This document shows positions 8,088 through 17,222 of a stretch of 64,000 bases of DNA, in pieces. The notes beneath the pieces were generated by a model that had not been told where the DNA came from, ran no database searches, and was given only the letters and a program-made list of their open reading frames with translations. Every line of letters begins with the position of its first letter. Position 1 is the first letter of the stretch. Origin of the DNA: Anaerorhabdus sp036636695 (GTDB lineage: Bacteria; Bacillota_I; Bacilli_A; Erysipelotrichales; Erysipelotrichaceae); NCBI RefSeq assembly GCF_036636695.1, contig NZ_JAVWNW010000006.1. One strand, given 5' to 3'. The position numbers were made by a program, and so were the translations under genes.

Positions 8088-9411
8088 CTTTATTTTCATG
8101 TTCAATTGTTGCATCATGATGATACGTTTGTTTCGAAATAACAATCGAATTCTTTAAACGATATTGGCGATCAAAGAACTCATAATAAGCTCCTGGTGAC
8201 ATGATTCCATTAGGATTTGCTGCTGCAAGTCCAGTTGAACGTATTACATAATCAACTAATTTAACACAGTTGGTTGTAAGGACAAAATATGCTTTGAAAC
8301 TAGTATCTTTAAATTTATACATTTCTGCATGTGTTTCTTTATATAGTTTACTCGCATAATCATCGGGTTCTTTTTCGCTTTGATATGTACCTTCTTCATA
8401 GCGTTTCAATTTAGATTCCCAAGGTATTACATGTGTAAACAACTCTTTTATACGATCACGAATCGCTTGTTTTTGCAGCTCTGTTAAACTCAATCCAAAC
8501 GCAAAGATTGAATCACCTGTCGTCTTCGCACAAAACTTAATGTAGCGATCACGATCTGTAGTAGTAAACAATACCCCATCACCAATTGAGCCAAATAATT
8601 TAAGTGACGAATCATCATAATTACCATAACAATATACTTTACCCTCAAAATAGAAATCTGAATGTCCTATTGTTCCAAAACCTTTTTCCGTAACATGAAC
8701 AAATATTTCTATATCAGGAACTTTATCCACTTTGAAACTTTCTTCTTCAATAACACCATCATCATCCGTCGCAAGTAAATTATTAATATAGCTAATTGCT
8801 TTCTTTGGCATCAACATTGTCAAAAACACTGGTAAATTTACACGCATTCTTTTTTTAAAACGATTTGTTTGTTTAATAGGAGATACCTCTACAAAGAAGT
8901 CTCCCAATATTGTAAATCCATAGAATAGACAGAAAATACCTGTGAAAACTAATGCACTTCCAATATGCGTTTTTGGATTTAAAAACAATGGTAATCCAAT
9001 TACGATAATAATTATTGCAGTAAGTAAAACCATGCTTCTTCCTGGTGTTTTATTAGCACGTTGAAGAATATAATCAATGAATTTAATAAGTCCTACAAGT
9101 ACGATGTAAATACCAATGAAGAATGCATAAATCGTTGACATTTGATTAATAAACACCAAAAATAAAACTCCAAATATCGCTGGCATAAAAGCTCGTATTA
9201 ATCGTGTTACAGTGAACTTTGAGAAACATGCAAGCAAACTGGTGATGGTTAATAAAACCGCATAACCAACGATGATAAATTGTACAAGTGGAGGTACTTT
9301 TGTTCTCCACACTAAAAACGCTATTCCCGAAATAATGTAAAGTATACCGGTTAATGCAAGGGATCCTACCCCTATATATTTTCGAACTAATTTGGCTTGA
9401 TTCTTTTCCAT
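8068..9411 (-). CDS. Membrane protein with HdeD-like helices and a cytoplasmic or surface domain with H...NC pattern
   Basis: The 447-residue protein starts behind AGAAGGGATTTTTTT. Residues about 12-175 contain six hydrophobic helices resembling the HdeD/DUF308 layout (short paired helices, GLIKFIDYIL, IVIGLPLFLNP). After a charged linker the soluble part has GFGTIGHSDFYFEGKVYCYG (His250) and, later, VLTTNCVKLVDYVI (Cys382), then an NGIMSPGAYYEFF tail. A His before an Asn-Cys pair followed by a helix is the order seen in circularly permuted papain-like proteins (LRAT, YiiX, Lnb/DUF4105-type). I therefore suspect a thiol hydrolase or acyltransferase domain, but I do not recognise the family. 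It is monocistronic and convergent with gntR. Confidence 0.65.
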   Translation of the reverse strand: MEKNQAKLVRKYIGVGSLALTGILYIISGIAFLVWRTKVPPLVQFIIVGYAVLLTITSLLACFSKFTVTRLIRAFMPAIFGVLFLVFINQMSTIYAFFIGIYIVLVGLIKFIDYILQRANKTPGRSMVLLTAIIIIVIGLPLFLNPKTHIGSALVFTGIFCLFYGFTILGDFFVEVSPIKQTNRFKKRMRVNLPVFLTMLMPKKAISYINNLLATDDDGVIEEESFKVDKVPDIEIFVHVTEKGFGTIGHSDFYFEGKVYCYGNYDDSSLKLFGSIGDGVLFTTTDRDRYIKFCAKTTGDSIFAFGLSLTELQKQAIRDRIKELFTHVIPWESKLKRYEEGTYQSEKEPDDYASKLYKETHAEMYKFKDTSFKAYFVLTTNCVKLVDYVIRSTGLAAANPNGIMSPGAYYEFFDRQYRLKNSIVISKQTYHHDATIEHENKEDVPID

Positions 9412-9516
9412 AAAAAAATCCCTTCTTTATGTTTTAAGTATAGCTGATTTTCTTAGAAACTGATAATTTACGCTCTACAATAAAATCACATTGCTTTTAT
9501 ATTAAATTCTCTAGGC

Positions 9517-9522
9517 TATAAT
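9517..9522 (+). promoter_or_regulatory. -10 box for the ferritin-like gene
   Basis: TATAAT lies 36 nt before the ferritin-like start codon. No well-spaced -35 box is clear (TTGCTT at 9491 is 20 nt away), so the promoter may depend on an activator or another element. Confidence 0.4.
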
Positions 9523-9558
9523 GAAATTATAAAACAATGATTTAAGGAGGTATAAATC

Positions 9559-10071
9559 ATGGGAAGAGAATCAGTAAATATCGCCAACCTAGATGTTAAC
9601 CAACTCATTGAGTATTTAAACAAAGCACTCGCAGAAGAATGGTTAGCTTATTATCAATACTGGATTGGCGCAAGAATCATGGAAGGACCAATGCGCAGTG
9701 AAATTGAACCTGAATTACTTATTCATGCAAATGAAGAATTGAATCATGCTACATTATTGGTAAACCGAATTATTCAATTAGGTGGAACTCCTGTTTTAAC
9801 CCCCGCTGATTGGATGAAATTATCAGATTGCGAATATGCAACACCTAGTGACCCTTATGTAGAAGTTATTCTTAACCAAAATTTAAATGGTGAACGTTGT
9901 GCTATTGATCGTTACCAACAAATCGCAAAGTTTACAGAAGGTAAAGACTTCTCTACTTATCAAATGGCAGTTACAATTCTTAATGATGAATTAGAACATG
10001 AAGAAGATATCGAAAGTTGGATAAAAGATATCGACCGACTAAAAGAAGATATTAAAAAATTCAGATTATAA
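9559..10071 (+). CDS. Ferritin-like / DPS-like protein
   Basis: The 170-residue, all-helical protein starts after AAGGAGGTATAAATC. It carries paired carboxylate and His motifs of a ferritin four-helix bundle: ALAEEWLAYYQYW, HANEELNHATLLVNRI, LNGERCAIDRYQQI and LNDELEHEEDIESWI. The repeated E...ExxH spacing suggests a di-iron centre. Members store iron and detoxify peroxide in the cytoplasm, useful to an anaerobe with oxygen-sensitive glycyl-radical enzymes such as the PFL encoded nearby. It stands alone with its own terminator at 10077-10106. Bacterioferritin versus DPS-like assignment is uncertain. Confidence 0.85.
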   Translation: MGRESVNIANLDVNQLIEYLNKALAEEWLAYYQYWIGARIMEGPMRSEIEPELLIHANEELNHATLLVNRIIQLGGTPVLTPADWMKLSDCEYATPSDPYVEVILNQNLNGERCAIDRYQQIAKFTEGKDFSTYQMAVTILNDELEHEEDIESWIKDIDRLKEDIKKFRL

Positions 10072-10076
10072 CAGAT

Positions 10077-10106
10077 AAAGATTGCGTTAAATTTAACGCA
10101 ATCTTT
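10077..10106 (+). terminator. Terminator after the ferritin-like gene
   Basis: A perfect 15-bp stem without loop bases in between (AAAGATTGCGTTAAA then its complement) begins 6 nt after the stop codon and ends in TCTTTTC. Confidence 0.75.
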
Positions 10107-10216
10107 TCATATTGTTTTAAATAATAGTATACCTACCTAAATCACTAAAAGTTAAACATACGCAAATAAAATTGCACTTAACTGAATTTATAAGATATAC
10201 AATTTTGTAAAGAAAA

Positions 10217-10242
10217 AGTAAGTCTATTTATATAGACTTACT
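10217..10242 (-). terminator. Terminator of the pflB-pflA operon
   Basis: AGTAAGTCTAT at 10217-10227 pairs with ATAGACTTACT at 10232-10242 across TTAT. On the minus strand the stem is followed by TTTTTC. It overlaps the pflA stop codon. Confidence 0.85.
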
Positions 10243-10939
10243 CATTAAACCAAGCTTCAATTTTTTCAATGTCTTCATTGGTTGCTTCTTTAATATCTTT
10301 ATAGGGAAATTCTATTTGAAGTTCATCGTATTTTGAAATACAAAGTGATTTATAAGGTAGAAAATCTACACGTTCAATACACTCATAAGGCTTCAAAATT
10401 TCTTTTAATTCCTGTGTTTGTTTCAAAGTATCATTGATACCAGGAATTACAACATGTCTTATCCATGTAGGTTTAGAAATTGAATTTAAATAATCCAAAA
10501 ATTTTACAGTTTGAATCAATGAACCTTTAGCAAATGCATTGTATTCCTCTTCCGTTGTCATTTTGAAATCAAGCAATACAAGATCTGTTTGATCTAATAC
10601 TTTTTTCACATCATCATTCAACAAACATCCGCTTGTATCAAGTGTAGTATGTAAAGATAATTCATGACACGCTTTAAATATTTCTTCGACAAATTCGGCT
10701 TGCATGAGTGGTTCTCCACCACTACATGTTACACCACCTTTTTTATAATATGTACTTCCTTTTTTTATTTTTTGAATAACCTCTTCGACACTCATTTCAA
10801 TCCCATCACTTGTGCTCCATGTTTCTGGGTTATGACAACATTTACAACGTAATGGACATCCTTGTAAAAAAATAACAGCACGGATACCTGGTCCATCATT
10901 TGTAGAAAAACTGTGAAATGAATTTACTTTCCCAATCAT
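10238..10939 (-). CDS. pflA: Pyruvate formate-lyase activating enzyme
   Basis: The 233-residue radical-SAM enzyme has the CxxxCxxC cluster motif at Cys28, Cys32 and Cys35 (GCPLRCKCCHNPETW) and the GGVTCSGGEPLMQAEF SAM-binding segment. It uses SAM and a 4Fe-4S cluster to place the glycyl radical on PflB. The ATG overlaps the pflB stop by 4 nt (ATGA), so it is translationally coupled. Length is normal for the family. Confidence 0.97.
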   Translation of the reverse strand: MIGKVNSFHSFSTNDGPGIRAVIFLQGCPLRCKCCHNPETWSTSDGIEMSVEEVIQKIKKGSTYYKKGGVTCSGGEPLMQAEFVEEIFKACHELSLHTTLDTSGCLLNDDVKKVLDQTDLVLLDFKMTTEEEYNAFAKGSLIQTVKFLDYLNSISKPTWIRHVVIPGINDTLKQTQELKEILKPYECIERVDFLPYKSLCISKYDELQIEFPYKDIKEATNEDIEKIEAWFNE

Positions 10940-13164
10940 AATGTTGTATGGAAAGTTCTTTGAATTACTTCGCGTTGTTGTTCGCGAGATAAGCGATGGA
11001 AGTTAACTGCGTATCCAGAAACACGAATTGTTAAATTTGGATATTTTTCTGGATTTTCATAAGCATCAATTAATTGTTCTTTATTAAGAACATTAACATT
11101 TAAATGATGTGCATTTTGTACAAAGTAACCATCAAGTAAGTTTGCTAAATTATAAACTCGTTCTTCTTCATCTTTTCCTAATGAATTAGGTACAATCGAG
11201 AATGTATTTGAAATACCATCACGACATGCATCATAAGGAATTTTCGCAACACTATTTAAAGCTGCAATAGCTCCATTAGTTTCTCGGTTATGCATTGGAT
11301 TTGCACCAGGTGCAAATGCTTCCCCATCTTTTCTACCATCTGGAGTTGAACCTGTTTTCTTACCATATACAACATTAGATGTAATTGTAAGTACAGATAG
11401 TGTGTGTATTGAATTACGATATGTTTTATGTTTTCTAAGTTCTGTAATAAATTTTTCTACAAGTTCTTTTGCAATGAAATCTACACGATCATCATCATTA
11501 CCATATTTAGGGAAGTCACCTTCAATTGTAAAGTCTTCAATGATTCCATTTTCACCTTTAATTGGAGTTACCTTCGCATATTTAATTGCACTTAATGAAT
11601 CTGCAATTACTGATATTCCTGCAACACCAAATGCCATAAAACGTTCAACTTCTGTATCATGTAATGCCATTTGTGTTTTTTCATAAGCATATTTATCATG
11701 CATATAATGAATGATATTCATTGTATTTACATACAGACCTGCAAGCCAAGCCATATATGTATCTAAACGTTTCATAACTTCATCATAGTTTAATACTTCA
11801 TTTTCTTTTTCTGCATCCATTTGTGGACCCATATGAACTTGTTTATGTTCTTCAACTCCACCATTTAACGCTAATAATAATAATTTAGGCAAGTTACAAC
11901 GCGCACCGAAAAATTGCATTTGTTTACCAATTTTCATAGCCGAAACACAACATGCTATACCATAGTCATCACCATAAATAGGACGCATAACATCATCATT
12001 TTCATATTGAATTGAATCTGTTAAGATAGAAATTTTACTACAGAATTTCTTGAATCCTTCTGGCAATTCTTGTGACCACAGAATTGTAAGATTAGGTTCA
12101 GGAGCAGACCCTAAATTAATAAGTGTGTGTAACATTCTAAATGAAGATTTAGATACTAAACTTTGGTGATTATTTGTCATCCCACCTAATACTTCAGTAA
12201 TCCACATTGGATCTCCACCGAATAACTCGTTATAATCTGGCGTTCTTAAATGACGAGCAAGTCTTAACTTAATAACAAATTGGTCGATAAGTTCTTGTGC
12301 TTCATCTTCAGTAAGTGTACCTTCTTGAATATCACGCTCTAAATAAATATCAAAGAATGTACTTACACGTCCAAGGGACATGGCTGCACCATTTTGTTCT
12401 TTAATTGCACCTAGATATGCAAAATATGTCCATTGAATAGCTTCTTTTGCATTTGTAGCTGGTTTTGAAATATCAAAACCATGCATAGCTGCCATTTCTT
12501 TTAATTTACCTAAGAATGTAATTTGTTGATAAAGCTCTTCTAATTGTCTAATTTCATTTTGATCCAATGACATTGCGCCAATAGCTGCCTTATCCTTTTT
12601 CTTCTCTTCAATTAAACGATCGATACCATATAAAGCTACACGGCGGTAATCACCAATAATGCGACCACGGCCATAAGCATCTGGCAAACCTGTAATAAGT
12701 CCAACTTTTCTAGCTGCTCTCATTTCATCTGTATACGCTCTAAACACGCCATCATTGTGAGTTGTTTTGAATGTGAATTGTTCTTCAATTTTATCTGATA
12801 GTTTATAGCCATATGCTTCTACAGCACTACGTGCCATACGAATACCACCAAACGGATTCACACCACGCTTAAGTGGTTCATCTGTTTGTAACCCAACAAT
12901 TAATTCCAATTCTTTTTTTATATATCCCGGTTCGTAACTTGTAAGTGAAGTTACGATTTCAGTATCAATATCTAACACACCATTATTTTCATGTTCTTTC
13001 TTCAATAGTATATTAACTTCATTCATCAAGTTTTGTGTACGTTCAGTAGCAGGTGCTAGGAATTGATCATCACCTTTATATTCTGTGTAGTTACTTAAAA
13101 TAAAGTCCCTAACATCAATACTTTCTTGCCACTTTGACCCTTTAAAATTACGATATGCTTCCAT
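10936..13164 (-). CDS. pflB: Formate C-acetyltransferase (pyruvate formate-lyase)
   Basis: The start is the ATG at 13164-13162 behind GAGGAGGGAACTACT; a longer in-frame start at 13239 lies inside the leader hairpin region and is rejected. The 742-residue enzyme splits pyruvate and CoA into acetyl-CoA and formate. Adjacent catalytic cysteines appear in DDYGIACCVSAMKIGKQ and the glycyl-radical site in LTIRVSGYAVNFHRLS near the C-terminus. Length is standard. The leader (13165-13308) contains a ZTP-type riboswitch and terminator, so expression is probably tied to one-carbon and purine status. Confidence 0.98.
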   Translation of the reverse strand: MEAYRNFKGSKWQESIDVRDFILSNYTEYKGDDQFLAPATERTQNLMNEVNILLKKEHENNGVLDIDTEIVTSLTSYEPGYIKKELELIVGLQTDEPLKRGVNPFGGIRMARSAVEAYGYKLSDKIEEQFTFKTTHNDGVFRAYTDEMRAARKVGLITGLPDAYGRGRIIGDYRRVALYGIDRLIEEKKKDKAAIGAMSLDQNEIRQLEELYQQITFLGKLKEMAAMHGFDISKPATNAKEAIQWTYFAYLGAIKEQNGAAMSLGRVSTFFDIYLERDIQEGTLTEDEAQELIDQFVIKLRLARHLRTPDYNELFGGDPMWITEVLGGMTNNHQSLVSKSSFRMLHTLINLGSAPEPNLTILWSQELPEGFKKFCSKISILTDSIQYENDDVMRPIYGDDYGIACCVSAMKIGKQMQFFGARCNLPKLLLLALNGGVEEHKQVHMGPQMDAEKENEVLNYDEVMKRLDTYMAWLAGLYVNTMNIIHYMHDKYAYEKTQMALHDTEVERFMAFGVAGISVIADSLSAIKYAKVTPIKGENGIIEDFTIEGDFPKYGNDDDRVDFIAKELVEKFITELRKHKTYRNSIHTLSVLTITSNVVYGKKTGSTPDGRKDGEAFAPGANPMHNRETNGAIAALNSVAKIPYDACRDGISNTFSIVPNSLGKDEEERVYNLANLLDGYFVQNAHHLNVNVLNKEQLIDAYENPEKYPNLTIRVSGYAVNFHRLSREQQREVIQRTFHTTL

Positions 13165-13199
13165 AGTAGTTCCCTCCTCATGGTTTAGTATAAAAGAAA

Positions 13200-13295
13200 G
13201 GCAATTCAAAAGATATTGAATTGCCCAGATGGTCGACATTTTTCTTGTTTATCCTGTTGCACTGTGTTATCACATTTCCATCAGCAACAGACAAG
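13200..13295 (-). ncRNA. ZTP riboswitch (pfl motif) with terminator in the pflB leader
   Basis: Read on the minus strand, CTGTTGC (13290-13284) pairs with GCAACAG (13260-13254) as P1; an extra CTTGT/ACAAG can extend it. Inside, TGTG-ATAA-CACA forms P2. The P1/P2 internal loop holds GATGG (13282-13278), which can pair with CCATC (13232-13228) as a pseudoknot, immediately followed by TGGGCA. This CC-x-C-TGGGCA end and the layout match my memory of the ZTP (pfl) class. The terminator GGCAATTCAA/TTGAATTGCC plus TTTCTTTT (13225-13200) shares its 5' arm with TGGGCA, the usual ZTP on-switch arrangement. The 3' strand of the internal loop is shorter than usual, so this may be a variant. Confidence 0.72.
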
Positions 13296-13314
13296 TACTA
13301 AGTTTTACATGTTT

Positions 13315-13343
13315 AGTTTATCGACTGTGTATTAAATTGTCAA
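13315..13343 (-). promoter_or_regulatory. pflB promoter
   Basis: TTGACA (13338-13343) and TAAACT (13315-13320) are separated by 17 nt on the minus strand. Transcription should begin near 13308, giving a leader of about 144 nt that contains the riboswitch. Confidence 0.65.
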
Positions 13344-13378
13344 GCCGTACACAATAAGTATTTTTTTCACAATTGTAT

Positions 13379-16300
13379 TTACGCTTGTTTATCACTAATT
13401 GCTTCTTTTTTCTTTCCAAAATAGAGAATTGCTCCTTGTACAAGTGCTACTGCTGCCATTGCAATTGTCCATGAATCAACCATAATCATCTTACTGAATA
13501 AATCTTGTGTTAAGAAGAAGATTAATGCTGAACCTAAAGCAGCTGCAACTGATAATAGTTTACCGTTTCTTACTGTTTTTTCTTCTTCATTTTCTTCTTT
13601 TTTCTTCAACACATAGAATAGACTCGCACTGATTGTTACAAGCATAAGTATCAAGTTAATTAATGACCATGTACTTCTACTTACTACTTCTGGTGTTTCA
13701 TCATCTACAATTACCTCTGGTGTTGGAGAAGGATTTACTTCTGGCGTAATTTCTTCTGGAATTACTTCAGGAGCTACCGGTGCCACTGGTGCTTGTACAA
13801 CTGGCACTACTACTGGTATTACTAGTTCTTCAACTGGTGGTGTGTAATCAGTCGGTGTACTTGGTTGAGGCGTTGGTGAAACTGGTGGTGTTGGTGTTGG
13901 AGTAACTACAATTGGATTTTCCTCAAACACTGCAACTACTGTATGTTTTTCACCAGCTTGAATTGATTTTCCATATAAATAAGCATTCAAATCATATACA
14001 TCTTTTGGCTCTGTATTTTCACCAAATAACCAACCTACAAAACGTGCACCTTCATCTGCAATAACTTCTGGTGTTGGTTTTCCAAGTAAATCTTTAGCAT
14101 TAACCTCTTCATTTACAGGAACCTTTGTTGTATAAGCTAAACGATTTGGTTCAACTCCTACAAATGATCCAGGTCCTTGTGTAATAAATTCTAAACTTGT
14201 ATCTTTTACTTCTTTAAATACTGCAGTTACCACAAGTGTTCCACCAGCATTAACTTGTATATTCTTAAGATTAGCATTTAAAGTATTTGTGTTAACTAAT
14301 CCTGTTCTTTGTCCAATTCTCCAACCGATAAATTCTTCGCCGTTAATTCCAGCAGTTGTAGGAACCAATTGTCCATTTTCAGTAAAGAGATTTGCAAAGA
14401 TGGATGTATTTTCATCTGCTTTTTTAGTAAGTAAAACTTCACTTTGTCCGTTCACTGTACCATTTCCTTCAACAGTGAATTTCAAGAATGTTTCTACCGT
14501 ATTTGGTGCTTTTTTATCAAAAGATGCTGTGATAATATAGCCCATATTTGGTGTTAATACTAATTTCCCTAATTCATTTATCATTTCTTCTGTTGTTGCA
14601 TAATCTTGATTAAAATTACTATTTGATGATTGGATATTCCAATTAATAAGTTCATAGTTTGTGTTACCAATTGCTTTTGGATATTTGTTCTTAGCCATTA
14701 GTGTGGAAACATTTATGCCTTGTCCTTGTTCAATCGCTGTTTTATAGATGACTTCATAATTTAAATCACCTTCAAATCGACCATTGACACCAGCAATAAA
14801 CTTAACATATCCATAGTCTTCTTCGCCATAGAATACTGCTGTTGCAGTGTATGAATTTCCTGGGAATATAACCCCTCTATCCATAAATTGTATTAATTCT
14901 TCTGTACTGATTAATCGATTAATATCTACAATTTTCCAACCTGCAAATTCATATCCCTCATTTGCAGTTATATTTGGTATTGAATGGCCTTCCATTAGAT
15001 TAGCAAGTGTAACTCCACCTTTACTTGCATCTAAATCTTTTGTAACCATAACTTCTGGTAGATTGTTTACTAATCCTTTTCCATTTGTATCAAATTTCAT
15101 TGTAGTAGTTTTTAAAGTTATACTTTCTTCAAATACTGCTGTTGCAGTGTATGAATCTCCAGGGATTATAACCCCTCTATCCATAAATAGAATTAAATCT
15201 TCTGTAGTGATTAATTCTTTAATATCTACAATTTTCCAACCTGCAAATTCATATCCCTCATTTGCAGTTATATTTGGTATTGAATGGCCTTCCATTAGAT
15301 TAGCAAGTGTAACTCCACCTTTACTTGCATCTAAATCTTTTGTAACCATAACTTCTGGTAGATTGTTTACTAATCCTTTTCCATTTGTATCAAATTTCAT
15401 TGTAGTAGTTTTTAAAGTTATACTTTCTTCAAATACTGCTGTAAATGTCATTGAACTAGTTAACATGTCTTGACCAAATGTATTTATAACTTCTGTATTG
15501 TTATATAGTGTACCCTCATATTTCCAACCAATAAATTTATATCCTTTTGCTGCATTAACAGTTGGCACTTTTGTAACTAGAGTATTAAATAATTCATTTT
15601 CTTTTCCATTGAATATCTTTGTATCATTGGTAGTTCCTTTGTTGGAATCAATTTCAAAATTCACTGATATATCTTTAGGGTCACCAAAAACTGCCGTGAT
15701 AACAACATAGTCCCCTAATTTAATTTTCCCAACTGCCGTACAAAGAGCGGTATCATTTGGAAATTCAGTTCCATAAAATCTTACATTCAATAAAGTACCG
15801 TTAATTGTAACTTTCCAATATTTAAAGTTTTTTAAAGATGCTTTTGTTGGTTGTGGAATACTTGAATATATACTATTTAAACTTGTATCTTTTGTAAATG
15901 TAAACTCTGTTTGATATTTTGAGTTATACTCTCCATTACCTTCTTTATTAAAGATAACCTTTGTAGTTTTATTTTTTTCGAAAACTGCTTTTACAACAAG
16001 TGATGAACCAGGTTCAACACTAATATTTGCATTTGCTAGTTCACGATTTGTTTGATATTGTGCACCATTAACTTCCCAATAAATAAATTTACTGTCAGAA
16101 TTAGGTGTTGGTGTTGGAATAGTTATTTGACTCAACAGTAACTTATCTTCAGATGTAAATTCTGTTGTTCCAGATAGACTACCTAAAGATGAATCTGCAG
16201 AAACAAAAGTAATTTTCGCTTCTTGCTTCACTATGATTACTTCTTCTACTACTGCTGTGATAATTAAATTCTCATTAATAGCGTTATTTGTTAAATACGC

Positions 16301-16948
16301 AGCTACTTGATCTTTGTTATATTCTGTTGAATCGTTACCAATCAACCAATGCTTAATAGCGTATTTCCCACCCTTATCATTAATAGAAGGGATTTCTTTT
16401 TTTCCAAAATCAAACTTATCTCCACAGTTTAATTCTTGAAAATTTTTCTCGCCTGTAAAATTTGTTACTCTATCTTGTACTACAAATCGAACAGAGCAAC
16501 CTTTCTTTTTTTCTTGTCCATTTGTCATGCTGTTTAAAGACATAACAGTTGCACTATTCATTTCTTCTTCAACAGCTTCTGGTGTAGCTGTAGGTTCTGT
16601 ACCTTCAACTATTTCATCCATTTTCCCATTCGCATCAGTCTCAGTTGTTGCAGTTGGCTCAGCTGTTGTTGGTGCTGTTGGCTCTGCGGTTACTGGTGCT
16701 GCTGGTTCAGCCGTTGCTGTTGCCACTGGTTCAGCTGGTGGTGTTATTTCATCCACCACAGTTACTTCTGCAGTTGGACTTGGCGTTGCAGGTGCTTCTT
16801 GAACTTCAACACCTTCATTTATTGTATTAGGTTCACTTAATGTATCTTCTGCTGTAACTGGTAGAATCATGCTAATAAGCATTCCCCACGACAAAACAAT
16901 CGAAACCAGTTTTCTCAAAAATTTCGTTGAATATATATTATTCTTCAT
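13379..16948 (-). CDS. Large surface protein with InlB-B-like repeats
   Basis: The 1189-residue protein starts after AAGGGAGAGAAGT. It has a long signal peptide (KFLRKLVSIVLSWGMLISM, then LPVTAED), a low-complexity Ala/Thr/Pro/Glu region with repeated TAEPT units (about 45-115), and then about nine modules with the pattern GYEFAGWK...TATAVFEE of InlB B-type repeats (about 150-1020). A Pro/Thr-rich stalk follows (about 1025-1110). The C-terminus has three hydrophobic helices, not an LPxTG motif, so it is membrane anchored. Two neighbouring 100-residue modules are nearly identical (DNA 14821-15120 and 15121-15420). A role in adhesion or cell-surface interaction is likely. It is monocistronic. 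Confidence 0.85.
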   Translation of the reverse strand: MKNNIYSTKFLRKLVSIVLSWGMLISMILPVTAEDTLSEPNTINEGVEVQEAPATPSPTAEVTVVDEITPPAEPVATATAEPAAPVTAEPTAPTTAEPTATTETDANGKMDEIVEGTEPTATPEAVEEEMNSATVMSLNSMTNGQEKKKGCSVRFVVQDRVTNFTGEKNFQELNCGDKFDFGKKEIPSINDKGGKYAIKHWLIGNDSTEYNKDQVAAYLTNNAINENLIITAVVEEVIIVKQEAKITFVSADSSLGSLSGTTEFTSEDKLLLSQITIPTPTPNSDSKFIYWEVNGAQYQTNRELANANISVEPGSSLVVKAVFEKNKTTKVIFNKEGNGEYNSKYQTEFTFTKDTSLNSIYSSIPQPTKASLKNFKYWKVTINGTLLNVRFYGTEFPNDTALCTAVGKIKLGDYVVITAVFGDPKDISVNFEIDSNKGTTNDTKIFNGKENELFNTLVTKVPTVNAAKGYKFIGWKYEGTLYNNTEVINTFGQDMLTSSMTFTAVFEESITLKTTTMKFDTNGKGLVNNLPEVMVTKDLDASKGGVTLANLMEGHSIPNITANEGYEFAGWKIVDIKELITTEDLILFMDRGVIIPGDSYTATAVFEESITLKTTTMKFDTNGKGLVNNLPEVMVTKDLDASKGGVTLANLMEGHSIPNITANEGYEFAGWKIVDINRLISTEELIQFMDRGVIFPGNSYTATAVFYGEEDYGYVKFIAGVNGRFEGDLNYEVIYKTAIEQGQGINVSTLMAKNKYPKAIGNTNYELINWNIQSSNSNFNQDYATTEEMINELGKLVLTPNMGYIITASFDKKAPNTVETFLKFTVEGNGTVNGQSEVLLTKKADENTSIFANLFTENGQLVPTTAGINGEEFIGWRIGQRTGLVNTNTLNANLKNIQVNAGGTLVVTAVFKEVKDTSLEFITQGPGSFVGVEPNRLAYTTKVPVNEEVNAKDLLGKPTPEVIADEGARFVGWLFGENTEPKDVYDLNAYLYGKSIQAGEKHTVVAVFEENPIVVTPTPTPPVSPTPQPSTPTDYTPPVEELVIPVVVPVVQAPVAPVAPEVIPEEITPEVNPSPTPEVIVDDETPEVVSRSTWSLINLILMLVTISASLFYVLKKKEENEEEKTVRNGKLLSVAAALGSALIFFLTQDLFSKMIMVDSWTIAMAAVALVQGAILYFGKKKEAISDKQA
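14821..15420 (-). repeat. Two tandem 300-bp copies inside the surface protein gene
   Basis: The units 14821-15120 and 15121-15420 are in register with exactly 300-bp spacing. Bases 14919-15142 and 15219-15442 are identical over 224 nt; the rest differs at scattered sites. This indicates a recent duplication or gene conversion of one repeat module. Confidence 0.95.
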
Positions 16949-17003
16949 ACTTCTCTCCCTTAATAATATTCCTTTCTTATGCCTCTATCATGCTCCTTGA
17001 CCA

Positions 17004-17040
17004 GTTATATTTTGGTTATATTTTGAATATTTTAGGTTAT
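17004..17040. promoter_or_regulatory. 11-bp direct repeats upstream of the surface protein
   Basis: GTTATATTTTG occurs twice without a gap (17004-17014, 17015-17025); a weaker AATATTTTAG and GTTAT follow in the same phase. One-turn tandem repeats are typical of OmpR/PhoB-class response regulator sites. They lie 56-92 nt upstream of the surface-protein start. Function is inference. Confidence 0.4.
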
Positions 17041-17120
17041 CTTAATTAGTCAATATTTTCACAAGACTTTTATACCGGATTACTATCACTTTTATACCTT
17101 TTTTACTTTAATGAAGAATT

Positions 17121-17148
17121 AAAAAAAGAACACTTTTTCAGTGTTCTT
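17121..17148 (-). terminator. Terminator of the lipoprotein gene at 17223
   Basis: AAGAACACT pairs with AGTGTTCTT around TTTTC, followed on the minus strand by seven Ts. Confidence 0.88.
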
Positions 17149-17222
17149 CTCAATATTTATATCATTAGTTATCAATTTAATACAAAGATTCTTGCAATAC
17201 TGTTATGAGTTTTTCGGTTAAA

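Noticed and set aside
13263..13274. TGTG-TTAT-CACA as an FNR or Rex operator upstream of pflB
   Set aside because: It is better explained as the P2 hairpin of the riboswitch, lying downstream of the likely transcription start, and its spacing does not match the Rex or FNR consensus.
14821..15420. CRISPR-like repeat
   Set aside because: The repeat unit is 300 bp, in frame and coding; there are no spacers and no cas genes.
14847..15473. Long plus-strand frame (208 codons)
   Set aside because: It is the antisense shadow of the repeated surface-protein module, with the same duplication in it and no ribosome-binding site.
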